This document shows, one piece after another, positions 1 to 7,038 of a stretch of DNA of 10,490 nucleotides. The notes beneath the pieces were generated by a model. It saw only the letters and a list, made by a program, of their open reading frames with translations. It searched no databases and had not been told where the DNA came from. The position numbers and the translations under genes were made by a program. The stretch comes from CALMFQ01 sp964495595 (GTDB taxonomy: Bacteria > Pseudomonadota > Gammaproteobacteria > Burkholderiales > SCOH01): assembly GCA_964495595.1 (NCBI GenBank), contig CAZBWH010000093.1, positions 1 to 10,490 on the forward strand, written 5' to 3'. Within the stretch, counting starts at the first letter, position 1. Each line of letters opens with the position of its first letter.

Positions 1-38
1 GTCGGACTTGAGGCTGATCTGCTGTGTCAGTGGGAAAG

Positions 39-58
39 CGAGGGCAGGTTTGCTCTCG
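39..58 (-). terminator. Possible weak terminator after slyX
   Basis: Positions 39-46 and 51-58 can form an 8-bp stem around a 4-nt loop, with one imperfect pair (43/54). Read on the minus strand, the hairpin lies about 20 nt beyond the slyX stop and is followed only by CTTTCCC, so the U-tract is poor. This is the only terminator-like structure I see in bases 1-80, which otherwise hold nothing I can support. Confidence 0.25.
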
Positions 59-80
59 ATTGCGCAAGTCAGACAGGCTG

Positions 81-284
81 CTAGTAATGCGGCGGAATTT
101 CCTGTTGTTGCGGGTTGTTGTCGGCCGGGCTGCTGAGGGTTTTGATCTGCTGGTAGAGCAGTCGCATCTGCTGTTGCAGCAAACCCAGCTGCTGTTGCTG
201 GCGGATGACGGTCTGGTTGAGGGTGTCGAGCAGTTCTTCCTGGAAACTGAACTTGATTTCCAGCTCGGTAATGCGGTTGTGCAT
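81..284 (-). CDS. slyX: SlyX family protein
   Basis: A 67-residue protein of the SlyX family: small, soluble, coiled-coil proteins of unknown biochemical role, named from an E. coli gene next to slyD. The N-terminus (MHNRITELEIKFSFQEELLD) carries the family's characteristic helix, and a Gln/Leu heptad-like stretch (about residues 20-50, with QQQQLGLLQQQ) fits a coiled coil. The tail is Pro/Gln-rich and ends IPPHY. The start is the ATG at 284, because a GGAG (294-297, minus strand) lies 9 nt upstream and the family begins at this point. A longer reading frame extends upstream through ssb, but that part is only the antisense-frame shadow of ssb. It lies 61 nt after the ssb stop, separated by a hairpin terminator, so it may depend on read-through. 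The family call is firm; the function is unknown. Confidence 0.9.
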   Translation of the reverse strand: MHNRITELEIKFSFQEELLDTLNQTVIRQQQQLGLLQQQMRLLYQQIKTLSSPADNNPQQQEIPPHY

Positions 285-302
285 GGTGTGGGGCTCCAAA
301 CG

Positions 303-323
303 AAAAAGACCGCGCAAGCGGTC
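303..323 (-). terminator. Intrinsic terminator between ssb and slyX
   Basis: On the minus strand a 6-bp perfect stem (GACCGC with GCGGTC; 308-313 and 318-323) with a 4-nt loop is followed by TTTTT (303-307). It sits about 20 nt beyond the ssb stop and about 19 nt before the slyX start, so it would terminate or attenuate the transporter-ssb transcript before slyX. Confidence 0.7.
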
Positions 324-345
324 CTTGTGGCTGCGGGCGGTGGCT

Positions 346-843
346 TCAGAACGGAATGTCGTCCTCGAAGATCTCTGTCGGCTTGGGGGCTGCAGCCGGG
401 CGGGGGGCTGCGGGGCGGGCTTGTTGCGGTACCGGGCGGGGGCTGGCTGGCATGGCCGGCTCGCCGTAGCCGTCGTCAACCGATTCGATGTTCGGGCCCG
501 CGTTGCCACCACGACCACCCAGCATCTGCATCTTGTCGGCGCGGATTTCAGTAGTGTAGCGCTCGTTGCCGTCCTTGTCGGCCCACTTGCGGGTGGTCAG
601 GCTGCCTTCGACGTAGATCGAGCTGCCTTTTTTCAGGTATTGGCTGACGACCTCTGCCTGGCGGCCGAAGAACACGACACGGTGCCATTCGGTGCGCTCC
701 TGCTTTTCGCCGCTGGCCTTGTCTTTCCAGTTGTCGGTGGTGGCCAGGGTCACCGTGGCCATGGCGTCGCCGCTGGGCATGTAGCGCACTTCCGGATCGC
801 GGCCGAGGTTGCCGATCAGCATGACTTTGTTGAGAGAGGCCAT
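346..843 (-). CDS. ssb: Single-stranded DNA-binding protein
   Basis: A 165-residue SSB that coats single-stranded DNA as a homotetramer during replication, recombination and repair, and recruits partner enzymes through its acidic C-terminal tip. The OB-fold spans about residues 1-110 and begins MASLNKVMLIGNLGRDPEVR. The aromatic residues expected to stack on DNA are present (W39, W53, F59, W87). A Pro/Ala-rich linker (about 128-155) leads to the tip DDIPF (161-165), the conserved docking peptide for SSB-interacting proteins. Length is close to the E. coli protein (about 178). The ATG at 843 directly follows the TAG of the upstream transporter (844-846), with an AGGAG 9 nt upstream that lies inside the transporter gene, so the two are co-transcribed and probably translationally coupled. 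A terminator follows at 303-323. Nothing looks damaged. Confidence 0.98.
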   Translation of the reverse strand: MASLNKVMLIGNLGRDPEVRYMPSGDAMATVTLATTDNWKDKASGEKQERTEWHRVVFFGRQAEVVSQYLKKGSSIYVEGSLTTRKWADKDGNERYTTEIRADKMQMLGGRGGNAGPNIESVDDGYGEPAMPASPRPVPQQARPAAPRPAAAPKPTEIFEDDIPF

Positions 844-2226
844 CTAGTTTGTCTCCTGAATCAAACGCAATACGCCGGCTTCGTCCCAGTCGGATTGCAG
901 AACCTTGAGGTAGGCCACGCCTTCTTCGGCAATGACCACGGCTTCTTTGACACCGCGCAGCGCGCCCAGCTTGCGTGACAGCTCGCGCACGTCGCCGTGC
1001 CAGGTGTCGCCGATGTGAAACATCTGGGTCTTGACTGCCGGCGGGGGCTGCATTGATGCAGCCACTACCAGCCAGATCAGCATCAGGATGGTGCAGGCCG
1101 CAAACACGGGTGCCGGGTTGCCCCCCGATACCTTGTACAACCAGCCGCCCAGTGCGCCGCCGAGAAAGGTGCCAAACGATTGGGTGGCATTATACACGCC
1201 GATGGCGGTGCCTTTGGCCGCTGCCGGCGCGATCTTGGAGATCAGTGATGGCAGGGTGGCTTCGAGGATGTTGAAGGCGATGAAATAGCCGCCCAGCAGT
1301 ACAACGATGTTCCAGAACGAGTTGAGCATCAGCGCCATGCCTGCCTGGGTAGCAAACATCAGCGCCACGGCGGCAACGAATACCTGCTTCAGCCTGGTTT
1401 TTTTTTCGCCGTAGATGATGGCCGGAATCATCAGGACGAACGCGCCGACCATGATCGGTAGATACACTTGCCAGTGGTGGTTGGCATCCAGACCGCCGGT
1501 TTGCAGCAGGATTAGCGGCATGACGGTGAACATGGCCATTTGCGTCGCGTGCAGGGCAAAAATGCCGTAGTTCAGCCGTAGCAGGTGTGGGTCGCGCAGT
1601 ACGTCGCGCAGCTTGGTCGGGTTGGCTTCAGCGTCGGAGTGAAACCGCGACAGCGCCGGCTGCGGCACGATCTGCCACACGCCGATCAGCGCTGCCAGCG
1701 ACAGGATGCCGATCAGTACGAAAATGCCCGGCAGGCTCAGCAGCTTGTACAGCGTCGGGCCAGCCGCCAGCGAGACGGCGAAGGTGATGCCGATGCTCAT
1801 ACCGATCATTGCCATGGCTTGGGTGCGGTGTTCTTCGCGGGTCAGATCCGCCAGCAGCGCGGTAATGGCGGCAGAAATCGCCCCTGCTCCCTGCACTGCC
1901 CGGCCAAGAATCATCAGGTAAATATTGTCTGCGGTAGCGCAAATAAGACTGCCGATTGCCATCAGCAGCAGGCCGATATAAATCACCCGCTTGCGGCCGA
2001 TGCGGTCGGACAGCATGCCGAACGGCAATTGCAGAATGGCCTGGGTCAGGCCGTAGGCACCGAGCGCAATGCCAACCAGCATGTGGTCGTTGCCACCGTC
2101 CAGCATCGGGGCATACAGGGCGAAAACCGGCAGGATCAGGAACATGCCGAACATGCGCAGGCTGTAGATGCCAGCTAGGCTGGCGCTAGCGCGCAGCTCC
2201 AGCGCAGACATGCGGGTGGTGCTCAT
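844..2226 (-). CDS. YajR-type MFS transporter
   Basis: A 460-residue major facilitator superfamily protein of the inner membrane, probably a proton-driven exporter. About twelve hydrophobic segments run from residue 17 to 392. MFS motif A is clear in the loop after TM2 (GMLSDRIGRKR, residues 70-80), and GRAVQGAGA (108-116) matches the TM4 region. After the last membrane segment comes a soluble tail (about 398-460) with predicted alternating beta and alpha segments. This matches the architecture of E. coli YajR, whose C-terminal YAM domain has a ferredoxin-like fold; the substrate of YajR is unknown. I chose the ATG at 2226 (MSTTRMSALE). An upstream in-frame extension to 2292 looks non-coding, and another ATG at 2211 is possible. 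The ribosome site is weak. A run of nine A (1398-1406 on the complement) falls at codons 274-277. It is the first gene of the ssb operon and diverges from uvrA. Confidence 0.88.
   Translation of the reverse strand: MSTTRMSALELRASASLAGIYSLRMFGMFLILPVFALYAPMLDGGNDHMLVGIALGAYGLTQAILQLPFGMLSDRIGRKRVIYIGLLLMAIGSLICATADNIYLMILGRAVQGAGAISAAITALLADLTREEHRTQAMAMIGMSIGITFAVSLAAGPTLYKLLSLPGIFVLIGILSLAALIGVWQIVPQPALSRFHSDAEANPTKLRDVLRDPHLLRLNYGIFALHATQMAMFTVMPLILLQTGGLDANHHWQVYLPIMVGAFVLMIPAIIYGEKKTRLKQVFVAAVALMFATQAGMALMLNSFWNIVVLLGGYFIAFNILEATLPSLISKIAPAAAKGTAIGVYNATQSFGTFLGGALGGWLYKVSGGNPAPVFAACTILMLIWLVVAASMQPPPAVKTQMFHIGDTWHGDVRELSRKLGALRGVKEAVVIAEEGVAYLKVLQSDWDEAGVLRLIQETN
853..857 (-). promoter_or_regulatory. 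Ribosome binding site of ssb inside the transporter gene
   Basis: AGGAG (minus strand) lies 9 nt before the ssb ATG, within the last codons of the transporter gene. Together with the abutting stop and start codons (TAG then ATG) it shows that ssb has its own strong initiation site while remaining tied to upstream translation. Confidence 0.75.
1398..1406 (-). repeat. A9 homopolymer in the transporter gene
   Basis: Nine consecutive A on the coding strand at Glu274-Lys275-Lys276-Thr277. With eight A the frame reads straight into TGA (GAA AAA AAA CCA GGC TGA), truncating the protein at about residue 278. Confidence 0.9.
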
Positions 2227-2264
2227 GGGGCAGCTCGTGTTGGAAGGCAAAAAACAAGTCCGGT

Positions 2265-2292
2265 ATAGTAGCAGATTGCCTTGCATCGCCAA
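2265..2292 (-). promoter_or_regulatory. Candidate promoter of the transporter-ssb operon
   Basis: On the minus strand, TTGGCG (2287-2292) and TACTAT (2265-2270) are separated by 16 nt; each matches 4 of 6 bases of the sigma-70 consensus. A transcript would start about 30 nt before the transporter ATG. The 155-bp gap to uvrA (2227-2381) shows no CTGT-N8-ACAG LexA box. No convincing promoter facing uvrA could be picked out by eye. Confidence 0.35.
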
Positions 2293-2381
2293 ACGACGGC
2301 CTGTCCGTCTTTGGCCTTGCCCAGATAACCCGTTGTTTCACCTTGATGGCCAGGCAATTCCGGCAAAGGCTGCAAAGATCC

Positions 2382-5204
2382 ATGAACGAGCTGATTCGCA
2401 TCCGCGGTGCCCGCACCCACAATCTGAAAAACATCAATATCGATCTGCCACGGCTGAAGCTGATTGTCGTCACCGGCCTGTCCGGTTCCGGCAAATCGTC
2501 GCTGGCGTTCGATACCTTGTATGCAGAAGGTCAGCGGCGATATGTTGAATCGCTGTCGGCGTATGCGCGGCAGTTTCTGCAGTTGATGGAAAAACCCGAT
2601 GTCGATCTGATCGAGGGCCTGAGCCCGGCGATCTCCATCGAGCAGAAAGCCACCAGCCACAACCCGCGTTCGACCGTTGGCACCGTTACCGAAATCCACG
2701 ATTACCTGCGCCTGCTGTTTGCGCGTGTCGGCACGCCGTTTTGCCCGGAGCATGAAAAGCCGCTGGAATCGCAGACCGTGAGCCAGATGGTCGACCACGC
2801 GCTGGCGCTGCCGGAAGAAACCAAGCTGATGATCCTCTCGCCGCTGGTGATCGGCCGCAAGGGCGAGAATCTCGACCTGTTTGACGAGCTGCGTGCGCAG
2901 GGTTTTGTGCGGCTGCGCATCGACGGCGAAGTTTTCGACATCGACCAAGTGCCGAAACTCGACAAGAACAAGAAACACACCATCGAAGCGGTGGTGGACC
3001 GGCTGAAAGTGCGCCCGGACATGAAACAGCGCCTGGCCGAATCGTTCGAAACCGCACTGCGCCATGCCGATGGCCGGGCGATTGCAGTGGAAATGGATAG
3101 CGGCACCGAGCACTGGTTCTCCGCCAAGTTTGCCTGCCCGGTGTGCAGCTACAGCCTGCCGGAACTGGAGCCGCGACTGTTCTCGTTCAACAACCCGATG
3201 GGCGCCTGCCCCAAGTGCGATGGCCTGGGCAACATCAGCTTCTTCGATCCGAAGCGCGTGGTCGAATTCCCGCATCTGGGCCTGGCGGCCGGTGCGATCA
3301 AGGGCTGGGATAAACGCAACCAGTTCTATTTCCAGATGCTGGTCAGCCTGGCCGACCATTATGGCTTCAATACCGATACGCCGTTCGAAGAGCTGCCGGA
3401 AGCGACACAGAAGGTAATCCTCTATGGCTCGGGCAAGGATGAAATCCGTTTTACTTACCTGAATGAGCGCGGCACCCGATTCGACCGCAGCCATCCGTTC
3501 GAGGGCATCATCCACAATCTGGAACGGCGCTATCGCGAAACCGATTCCAGCGCGGTGCGCGAAGAACTGGCGAAATACCAGAACGGCCAGCCGTGCCCGT
3601 CGTGCGGCGGCTCGCGCTTGCGCAAAGAAGCGCGTTACGTGCGGGTCGGCGGCAAGAGCCTGCACGAAGTGAACCAGATGGCGCTGCGCAATACGCGCAA
3701 GTTTTTCGAGCAGGCGCATTTTGAAGGCGCGAAACAGGCAGTGGCGGAGAAAATCGTCAAGGAAATTGCCGACCGTCTGCAGTTCCTGGTCAATGTCGGC
3801 CTGGATTACCTGTCGCTGAATCGCTCTGCCGACACCTTGTCGGGTGGCGAGGCGCAGCGTATCCGTCTGGCGAGCCAGATCGGCTCCGGCCTGACTGGCG
3901 TGATGTATGTGCTGGACGAGCCGTCGATCGGCCTGCACCAGCGCGACAACGACCGCCTGCTGGCGACGCTGCAGCACCTGAAAAACCTCAGCAACACCGT
4001 GATCGTGGTCGAGCACGACGAAGACGCGATCCGTGCTGCAGATTTCGTGGTCGACATGGGCCCCGGTGCAGGTGAACACGGCGGCACCATTGTCGCCAGT
4101 GGTACCCCGGCAGAAATCATGGCCAACCCGGATTCCGCCACCGGCCAGTTCCTCTCCGGCAAACGCCGCATCCACGTGCCGGAAAAACGCCGCGAGCCGA
4201 ACCCGGAACGCTTGCTGAAAGTGCTGAATGCACGTGGCAACAACCTGAAAAACGTCAATCTGGAAATCCCCGCCGGGCTGTTTGTCTGCATCACCGGCGT
4301 ATCCGGCTCGGGTAAATCGACACTGATCAACGACACCCTGTACGCCTCGGTGGCGCGCCATCTGTATGGCTCCAGCCTGGAACCGGCGGAGCACGATGCG
4401 ATTGAAGGCATGGAGCTGTTCGACAAGGTGATCAACGTCGACCAGAGCCCGATCGGCCGCACCCCGCGCTCCAACCCGGCCACTTACACCGGCCTGTTCA
4501 CGCCGATCCGCGAGCTGTTTGCCGGCGTGCCGAGCGCGCGTGAACGCGGTTATGGCCCCGGCCGTTTCAGCTTCAACGTCAAGGGCGGTCGCTGCGAAGC
4601 GTGTCAGGGCGATGGCGTGATCAAGGTGGAAATGCACTTCCTGCCGGACGTTTACGTACCGTGCGACGTTTGCCACGGCAAACGTTACAACCGCGAAACG
4701 CTGGAAGTCACCTACAAGGGCAAAAACGTCACCGAAGTGCTGGAAATGACGGTAGAGCAGGCTTACGAGTTCTTCGAGCCGGTGCCGGTCGTGGCGCGCA
4801 AGCTGAAAACCCTGCTTGACGTCGGCCTCGGCTACATCCGCCTCGGCCAGAGCGCCACCACCTTGTCCGGCGGCGAAGCGCAACGGGTGAAACTGGCGCT
4901 GGAGCTATCCAAACGCGACACCGGCCGCACGCTTTACATCCTCGACGAACCGACCACCGGCCTGCATTTCCACGATATCGAACTGCTGCTGACCGTGCTG
5001 CAACGGCTGGCCGACCACGGCAATACTGTGGTCGTCATCGAACACAATCTGGATGTAATCAAAACCGCCGACTGGCTGGTTGACCTTGGTCCGGAAGGCG
5101 GCGAGGGTGGCGGCCGCATTTTGGCAACCGGCACGCCAGAGCAGGTGGCCGCCAATCCGGACAGCCACACCGGGCATTATCTGGCCAAGGTGTTGAAGCC
5201 ATAA
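2382..5204 (+). CDS. uvrA: UvrABC excision nuclease subunit A
   Basis: UvrA, the damage-recognition ATPase of nucleotide excision repair, which works as a dimer and loads UvrB at DNA lesions. The 940 residues equal the E. coli length, and colinear similarity is obvious from the start. Visible motifs: Walker A GLSGSGKS (32-39), first zinc module C252/C255/C276/C279, ABC signature LSGGEAQR followed by YVLDEPSIGLHQ in the first half, second Walker A GVSGSGKS (639-646), second zinc module C738/C741/C761/C764, then LSGGEAQR and YILDEPTTGLHF. The start is the ATG at 2382 because MNELIRIRGARTHNL aligns with the family N-terminus; a TTG/ATG at 2343/2346 would add 13 residues of no family match. The ribosome site is weak (AAGG about 12 nt upstream). 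It diverges from the transporter-ssb operon. A long antisense reading frame opposite it is an artefact. Confidence 0.99.
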   Translation: MNELIRIRGARTHNLKNINIDLPRLKLIVVTGLSGSGKSSLAFDTLYAEGQRRYVESLSAYARQFLQLMEKPDVDLIEGLSPAISIEQKATSHNPRSTVGTVTEIHDYLRLLFARVGTPFCPEHEKPLESQTVSQMVDHALALPEETKLMILSPLVIGRKGENLDLFDELRAQGFVRLRIDGEVFDIDQVPKLDKNKKHTIEAVVDRLKVRPDMKQRLAESFETALRHADGRAIAVEMDSGTEHWFSAKFACPVCSYSLPELEPRLFSFNNPMGACPKCDGLGNISFFDPKRVVEFPHLGLAAGAIKGWDKRNQFYFQMLVSLADHYGFNTDTPFEELPEATQKVILYGSGKDEIRFTYLNERGTRFDRSHPFEGIIHNLERRYRETDSSAVREELAKYQNGQPCPSCGGSRLRKEARYVRVGGKSLHEVNQMALRNTRKFFEQAHFEGAKQAVAEKIVKEIADRLQFLVNVGLDYLSLNRSADTLSGGEAQRIRLASQIGSGLTGVMYVLDEPSIGLHQRDNDRLLATLQHLKNLSNTVIVVEHDEDAIRAADFVVDMGPGAGEHGGTIVASGTPAEIMANPDSATGQFLSGKRRIHVPEKRREPNPERLLKVLNARGNNLKNVNLEIPAGLFVCITGVSGSGKSTLINDTLYASVARHLYGSSLEPAEHDAIEGMELFDKVINVDQSPIGRTPRSNPATYTGLFTPIRELFAGVPSARERGYGPGRFSFNVKGGRCEACQGDGVIKVEMHFLPDVYVPCDVCHGKRYNRETLEVTYKGKNVTEVLEMTVEQAYEFFEPVPVVARKLKTLLDVGLGYIRLGQSATTLSGGEAQRVKLALELSKRDTGRTLYILDEPTTGLHFHDIELLLTVLQRLADHGNTVVVIEHNLDVIKTADWLVDLGPEGGEGGGRILATGTPEQVAANPDSHTGHYLAKVLKP

Positions 5205-5227
5205 AGCCGACTGGCATGCAGACGGCT
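5205..5227 (+). terminator. Imperfect hairpin after uvrA with DUS-like arms
   Basis: Immediately after the uvrA TAA, 5205-5213 pairs with 5219-5227 (9 bp, one A-A mismatch at 5210/5222) around the loop GCATG. There is no proper T-tract, so termination would be weak or Rho-assisted. The right arm on the complement reads AGCCGTCTGCA, close to the Neisseria uptake core GCCGTCTGAA. Confidence 0.35.
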
Positions 5228-5282
5228 CTGGTATTGCCTTTCAGGCCGGCTGTAGTCCGCTCTGGCATTGGCTTGCAGGGCG
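5226..5282. repeat. Imperfect direct repeat between convergent genes
   Basis: Two 23-bp segments (5226-5248 and 5260-5282) match at 19 of 23 positions with a 34-bp period, filling the gap between the ends of uvrA and the beta-barrel gene. No function is apparent; it may be duplicated intergenic sequence. Confidence 0.4.
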
Positions 5283-5283
5283 A

Positions 5284-5916
5284 TCAGAATTCGTAGGAGA
5301 CGTTAACGCCGATTTGCTCGGCGTCGTACTTCTTGCCGTTGGCGTTGATGACGAAATTGCCCATGGCATTGCGGTAGGTTTCGAGTTCGTAACTTTCGTC
5401 GACGCCACGCATATTGATCCAGATGTTGTGGCCGATCAGGTAGCCCACTTCGACGATGCGACCGGTCGTGTGCTTGAAGTTCATCCGGTCGTCACCGTCT
5501 TCGGTGTGGTAGACCACTTCGGCTGAATGTACCCGTCGTGCACCAATGCCAATCCGCAGCCGCTCAATGCCGGTGAAATAGGCGATCAGTTCGTATGGGA
5601 TCCGGGTGAACTGAGCTTTGCCGTGACGTGCTGTCGTGCCGTCGATCTGATAGTTGGCTGTGGCTGCGACAGCCAGCTGGCTGCCCGGTGGCTGCCAGAT
5701 CAGCCCTGCGCCGATCTGTGCCAGTTGTCCGGCTTTGATGTCGGTTTTGTTGTCATTGTCGAATTTGGCTGTTGCCAGTGTGTCGCCGCCAAACGACAGC
5801 CCGGCGTGTACGAAGGGGCGAACGCTGGGGCGGGGGGGGGCGTCAGCATGGCTCAGGCAGGCCGTTGCCAGCAACAGGCAGGCCGACAGGCGCGGCAGAA
5901 ACGTGGAAATAGTCAT
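5284..5916 (-). CDS. Secreted outer-membrane beta-barrel-like protein
   Basis: A 210-residue protein I cannot assign to a named family. The N-terminus is a signal peptide: MTISTFLPRL, then a hydrophobic core SACLLLATACL and a likely cleavage site near SHA|DA (residue 24). The mature part has many short stretches of alternating polar and hydrophobic residues (for example QLAVAATANYQI and IGVNVSYEF) and ends in Phe, the usual last residue of outer-membrane beta-barrels. An 8- or 10-stranded porin-like barrel is a reasonable inference. The ATG at 5916 is chosen for the GGAG (5926-5929) 9 nt upstream and the signal peptide; an in-frame start at 5949 adds only non-signal residues. Codons 26-29, just after the signal peptide, contain a run of nine C, prone to slippage. 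It follows the hydrolase gene on the same strand after an 86-nt gap and converges on uvrA. Confidence 0.75.
   Translation of the reverse strand: MTISTFLPRLSACLLLATACLSHADAPPRPSVRPFVHAGLSFGGDTLATAKFDNDNKTDIKAGQLAQIGAGLIWQPPGSQLAVAATANYQIDGTTARHGKAQFTRIPYELIAYFTGIERLRIGIGARRVHSAEVVYHTEDGDDRMNFKHTTGRIVEVGYLIGHNIWINMRGVDESYELETYRNAMGNFVINANGKKYDAEQIGVNVSYEF
5832..5840 (-). repeat. C9 homopolymer in the beta-barrel gene
   Basis: Nine consecutive C on the coding strand within codons Ala26-Pro27-Pro28-Arg29. The frame is open at nine. Tracing the frames by hand, loss or gain of one C leads to a stop within roughly 50 codons. Confidence 0.9.
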
Positions 5917-6002
5917 TAGTATAGGCTCCGTTGCAGAATGATCGAACAACGTTGCCGTGCCTGTTTCGGTTGACGGCAGCGTCCAGCGCCATCATATCGC
6001 TA

Positions 6003-6944
6003 TCAGGCTGCGACGGGGAAACGATCCGGCCGGGCCTGTTCCTGCCATCCACCGGCCCGGCGCAGAAACTGCACCGCATGGTCGATTGCCGCATCTGCTT
6101 CAGGCATCAGGCCACCGAACAGTGGCCAGTCGTGCCACATGCCTTCACCGATCTGCAGTTCGCTGGCAACACCCGCTTGCAGCAGCCGCTGGTGCAGCAG
6201 TTCCACCTCGCTGCGCAGCATTTCGTCCGATCCCAGTTGCAGCAGTACGGGAGGGAGGTCGTGAAACTGGCCATGTAATGGCGAAATCAGCGGGTGGCGC
6301 CGATCTTCCCCCTGACAATACTCGCTGGCCAGCCAGTCGATCCACTGTCGGTCAACCAGAGGATCGACAGCCGCCAGCGTATCAATCGACTGCCCGGACA
6401 GGCTCAGGTCTACCCATGGTGAAATGCAAAGCAGTGCACGTGGCAGCGCCAGGCCCAACTGGCGCATCAGCATGCAACTGGCCAGCACCAGCCCCCCACC
6501 GGCCGAATCTCCGGCCAGTACGATTCGATCCGGAGTCACACCCCTCGCCAGTAGCGCACGATACATCCGCAATACATCGTAGAGTGGCGCAGGGAAGGGG
6601 TGTTCAGGTGCCAGACGATATTCAGGCAGCCACACCGGGCAGGCCAGTCCGCGGGCCATCCTGGCCGCAATGTTACGGTGGCTGCGCGGCGATCCGATGC
6701 AATAACCGCCGCCGTGAAGGTAGATCACCAGCCGATCGCCATCGGCACCGCTGTTGGCCAGCCATTCTCCCGGCACACCACCGACCTCGGCTGGCAGAAT
6801 GCGGGTACCCCAGGGTAGCGGGCTCAACGCGCCCAGACGATCCAGCCAGGTTCGTTGTTGTTCGAGGCTGCGACGTGTGCTCAGGCAGGGGCGCATTACA
6901 TGGCGGGTCAAGGTTTTTTGCAGTCGGGCGCGCTTGCTGATCAT
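6003..6944 (-). CDS. Alpha/beta hydrolase, HSL (GDSAG) esterase family
   Basis: A 313-residue carboxylester hydrolase of the hormone-sensitive-lipase family (bacterial family IV). The oxyanion-hole motif HGGGY is at 77-81, and the nucleophile elbow GDSAGG at 145-150 places the serine at 147. The acid is probably D240 in LGSDEML, and the histidine H271 in MWHDW. All three catalytic residues are in the usual order, so it should be active on short-chain esters or lactones; the natural substrate is unknown. No signal peptide or membrane segment is visible, so it is probably cytoplasmic. Residues 1-65 form the variable cap region. The ATG at 6944 is the first in frame and gives the usual length, but the upstream sequence lacks a clear ribosome site. 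A perfect 25-bp inverted repeat lies 35 nt upstream, in the presumed leader. The beta-barrel gene lies downstream on the same strand. Confidence 0.92.
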   Translation of the reverse strand: MISKRARLQKTLTRHVMRPCLSTRRSLEQQRTWLDRLGALSPLPWGTRILPAEVGGVPGEWLANSGADGDRLVIYLHGGGYCIGSPRSHRNIAARMARGLACPVWLPEYRLAPEHPFPAPLYDVLRMYRALLARGVTPDRIVLAGDSAGGGLVLASCMLMRQLGLALPRALLCISPWVDLSLSGQSIDTLAAVDPLVDRQWIDWLASEYCQGEDRRHPLISPLHGQFHDLPPVLLQLGSDEMLRSEVELLHQRLLQAGVASELQIGEGMWHDWPLFGGLMPEADAAIDHAVQFLRRAGGWQEQARPDRFPVAA

Positions 6945-6979
6945 GGCGGAGCTTTGCAGAAGTTGAGTGAACCGTTACG

Positions 6980-7038
6980 GTCAGGCTGTGTTGACATAGG
7001 CTTCCCGATCTGTGAAGCCTATGTCAACACAGCCTGAC
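6980..7038. repeat. Perfect 25-bp inverted repeat with 9-nt loop
   Basis: Positions 6980-7004 and 7014-7038 are exact reverse complements, with CCGATCTGT between. The outer ends read GTCAGGCTGTGTTGACATAG on both strands. No T-tract follows on either side, so it is not a standard terminator. Each arm contains TTGACA pointing inward. The size and perfection suggest either transposon ends left back to back or a strong mRNA hairpin in the leader of the hydrolase gene. No transposase gene is present. Apart from this structure and the terminator at 7121-7153, the gap 6945-7220 holds nothing I can support. Confidence 0.95.

Noticed and set aside
205..978. A 257-codon plus-strand frame opposite ssb
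   Set aside because: It is a shadow of ssb, which has unmistakable family motifs on the other strand.
1585..2178. A 197-codon plus-strand frame opposite the transporter
   Set aside because: It is an antisense shadow with His/Gln-rich translation and no ribosome site of note.
2227..2381. SOS (LexA) box upstream of uvrA
   Set aside because: Only CTGT at 2301-2304 is present, without ACAG at the required distance, so I do not call one.
2223..4883. An 886-codon open frame on the minus strand opposite uvrA
   Set aside because: It is the mirror of a highly conserved GC-rich gene. The translation is compositionally odd (rich in Ala, Val, His, Gln and Phe), has no recognisable domain, and runs through the uvrA promoter region. 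Codon bias of uvrA explains it.
6980..7038. Integron attC site or ordinary terminator
   Set aside because: The arms are perfectly complementary without the bulges and conserved core sites of attC, and no U-tract or integrase is present.
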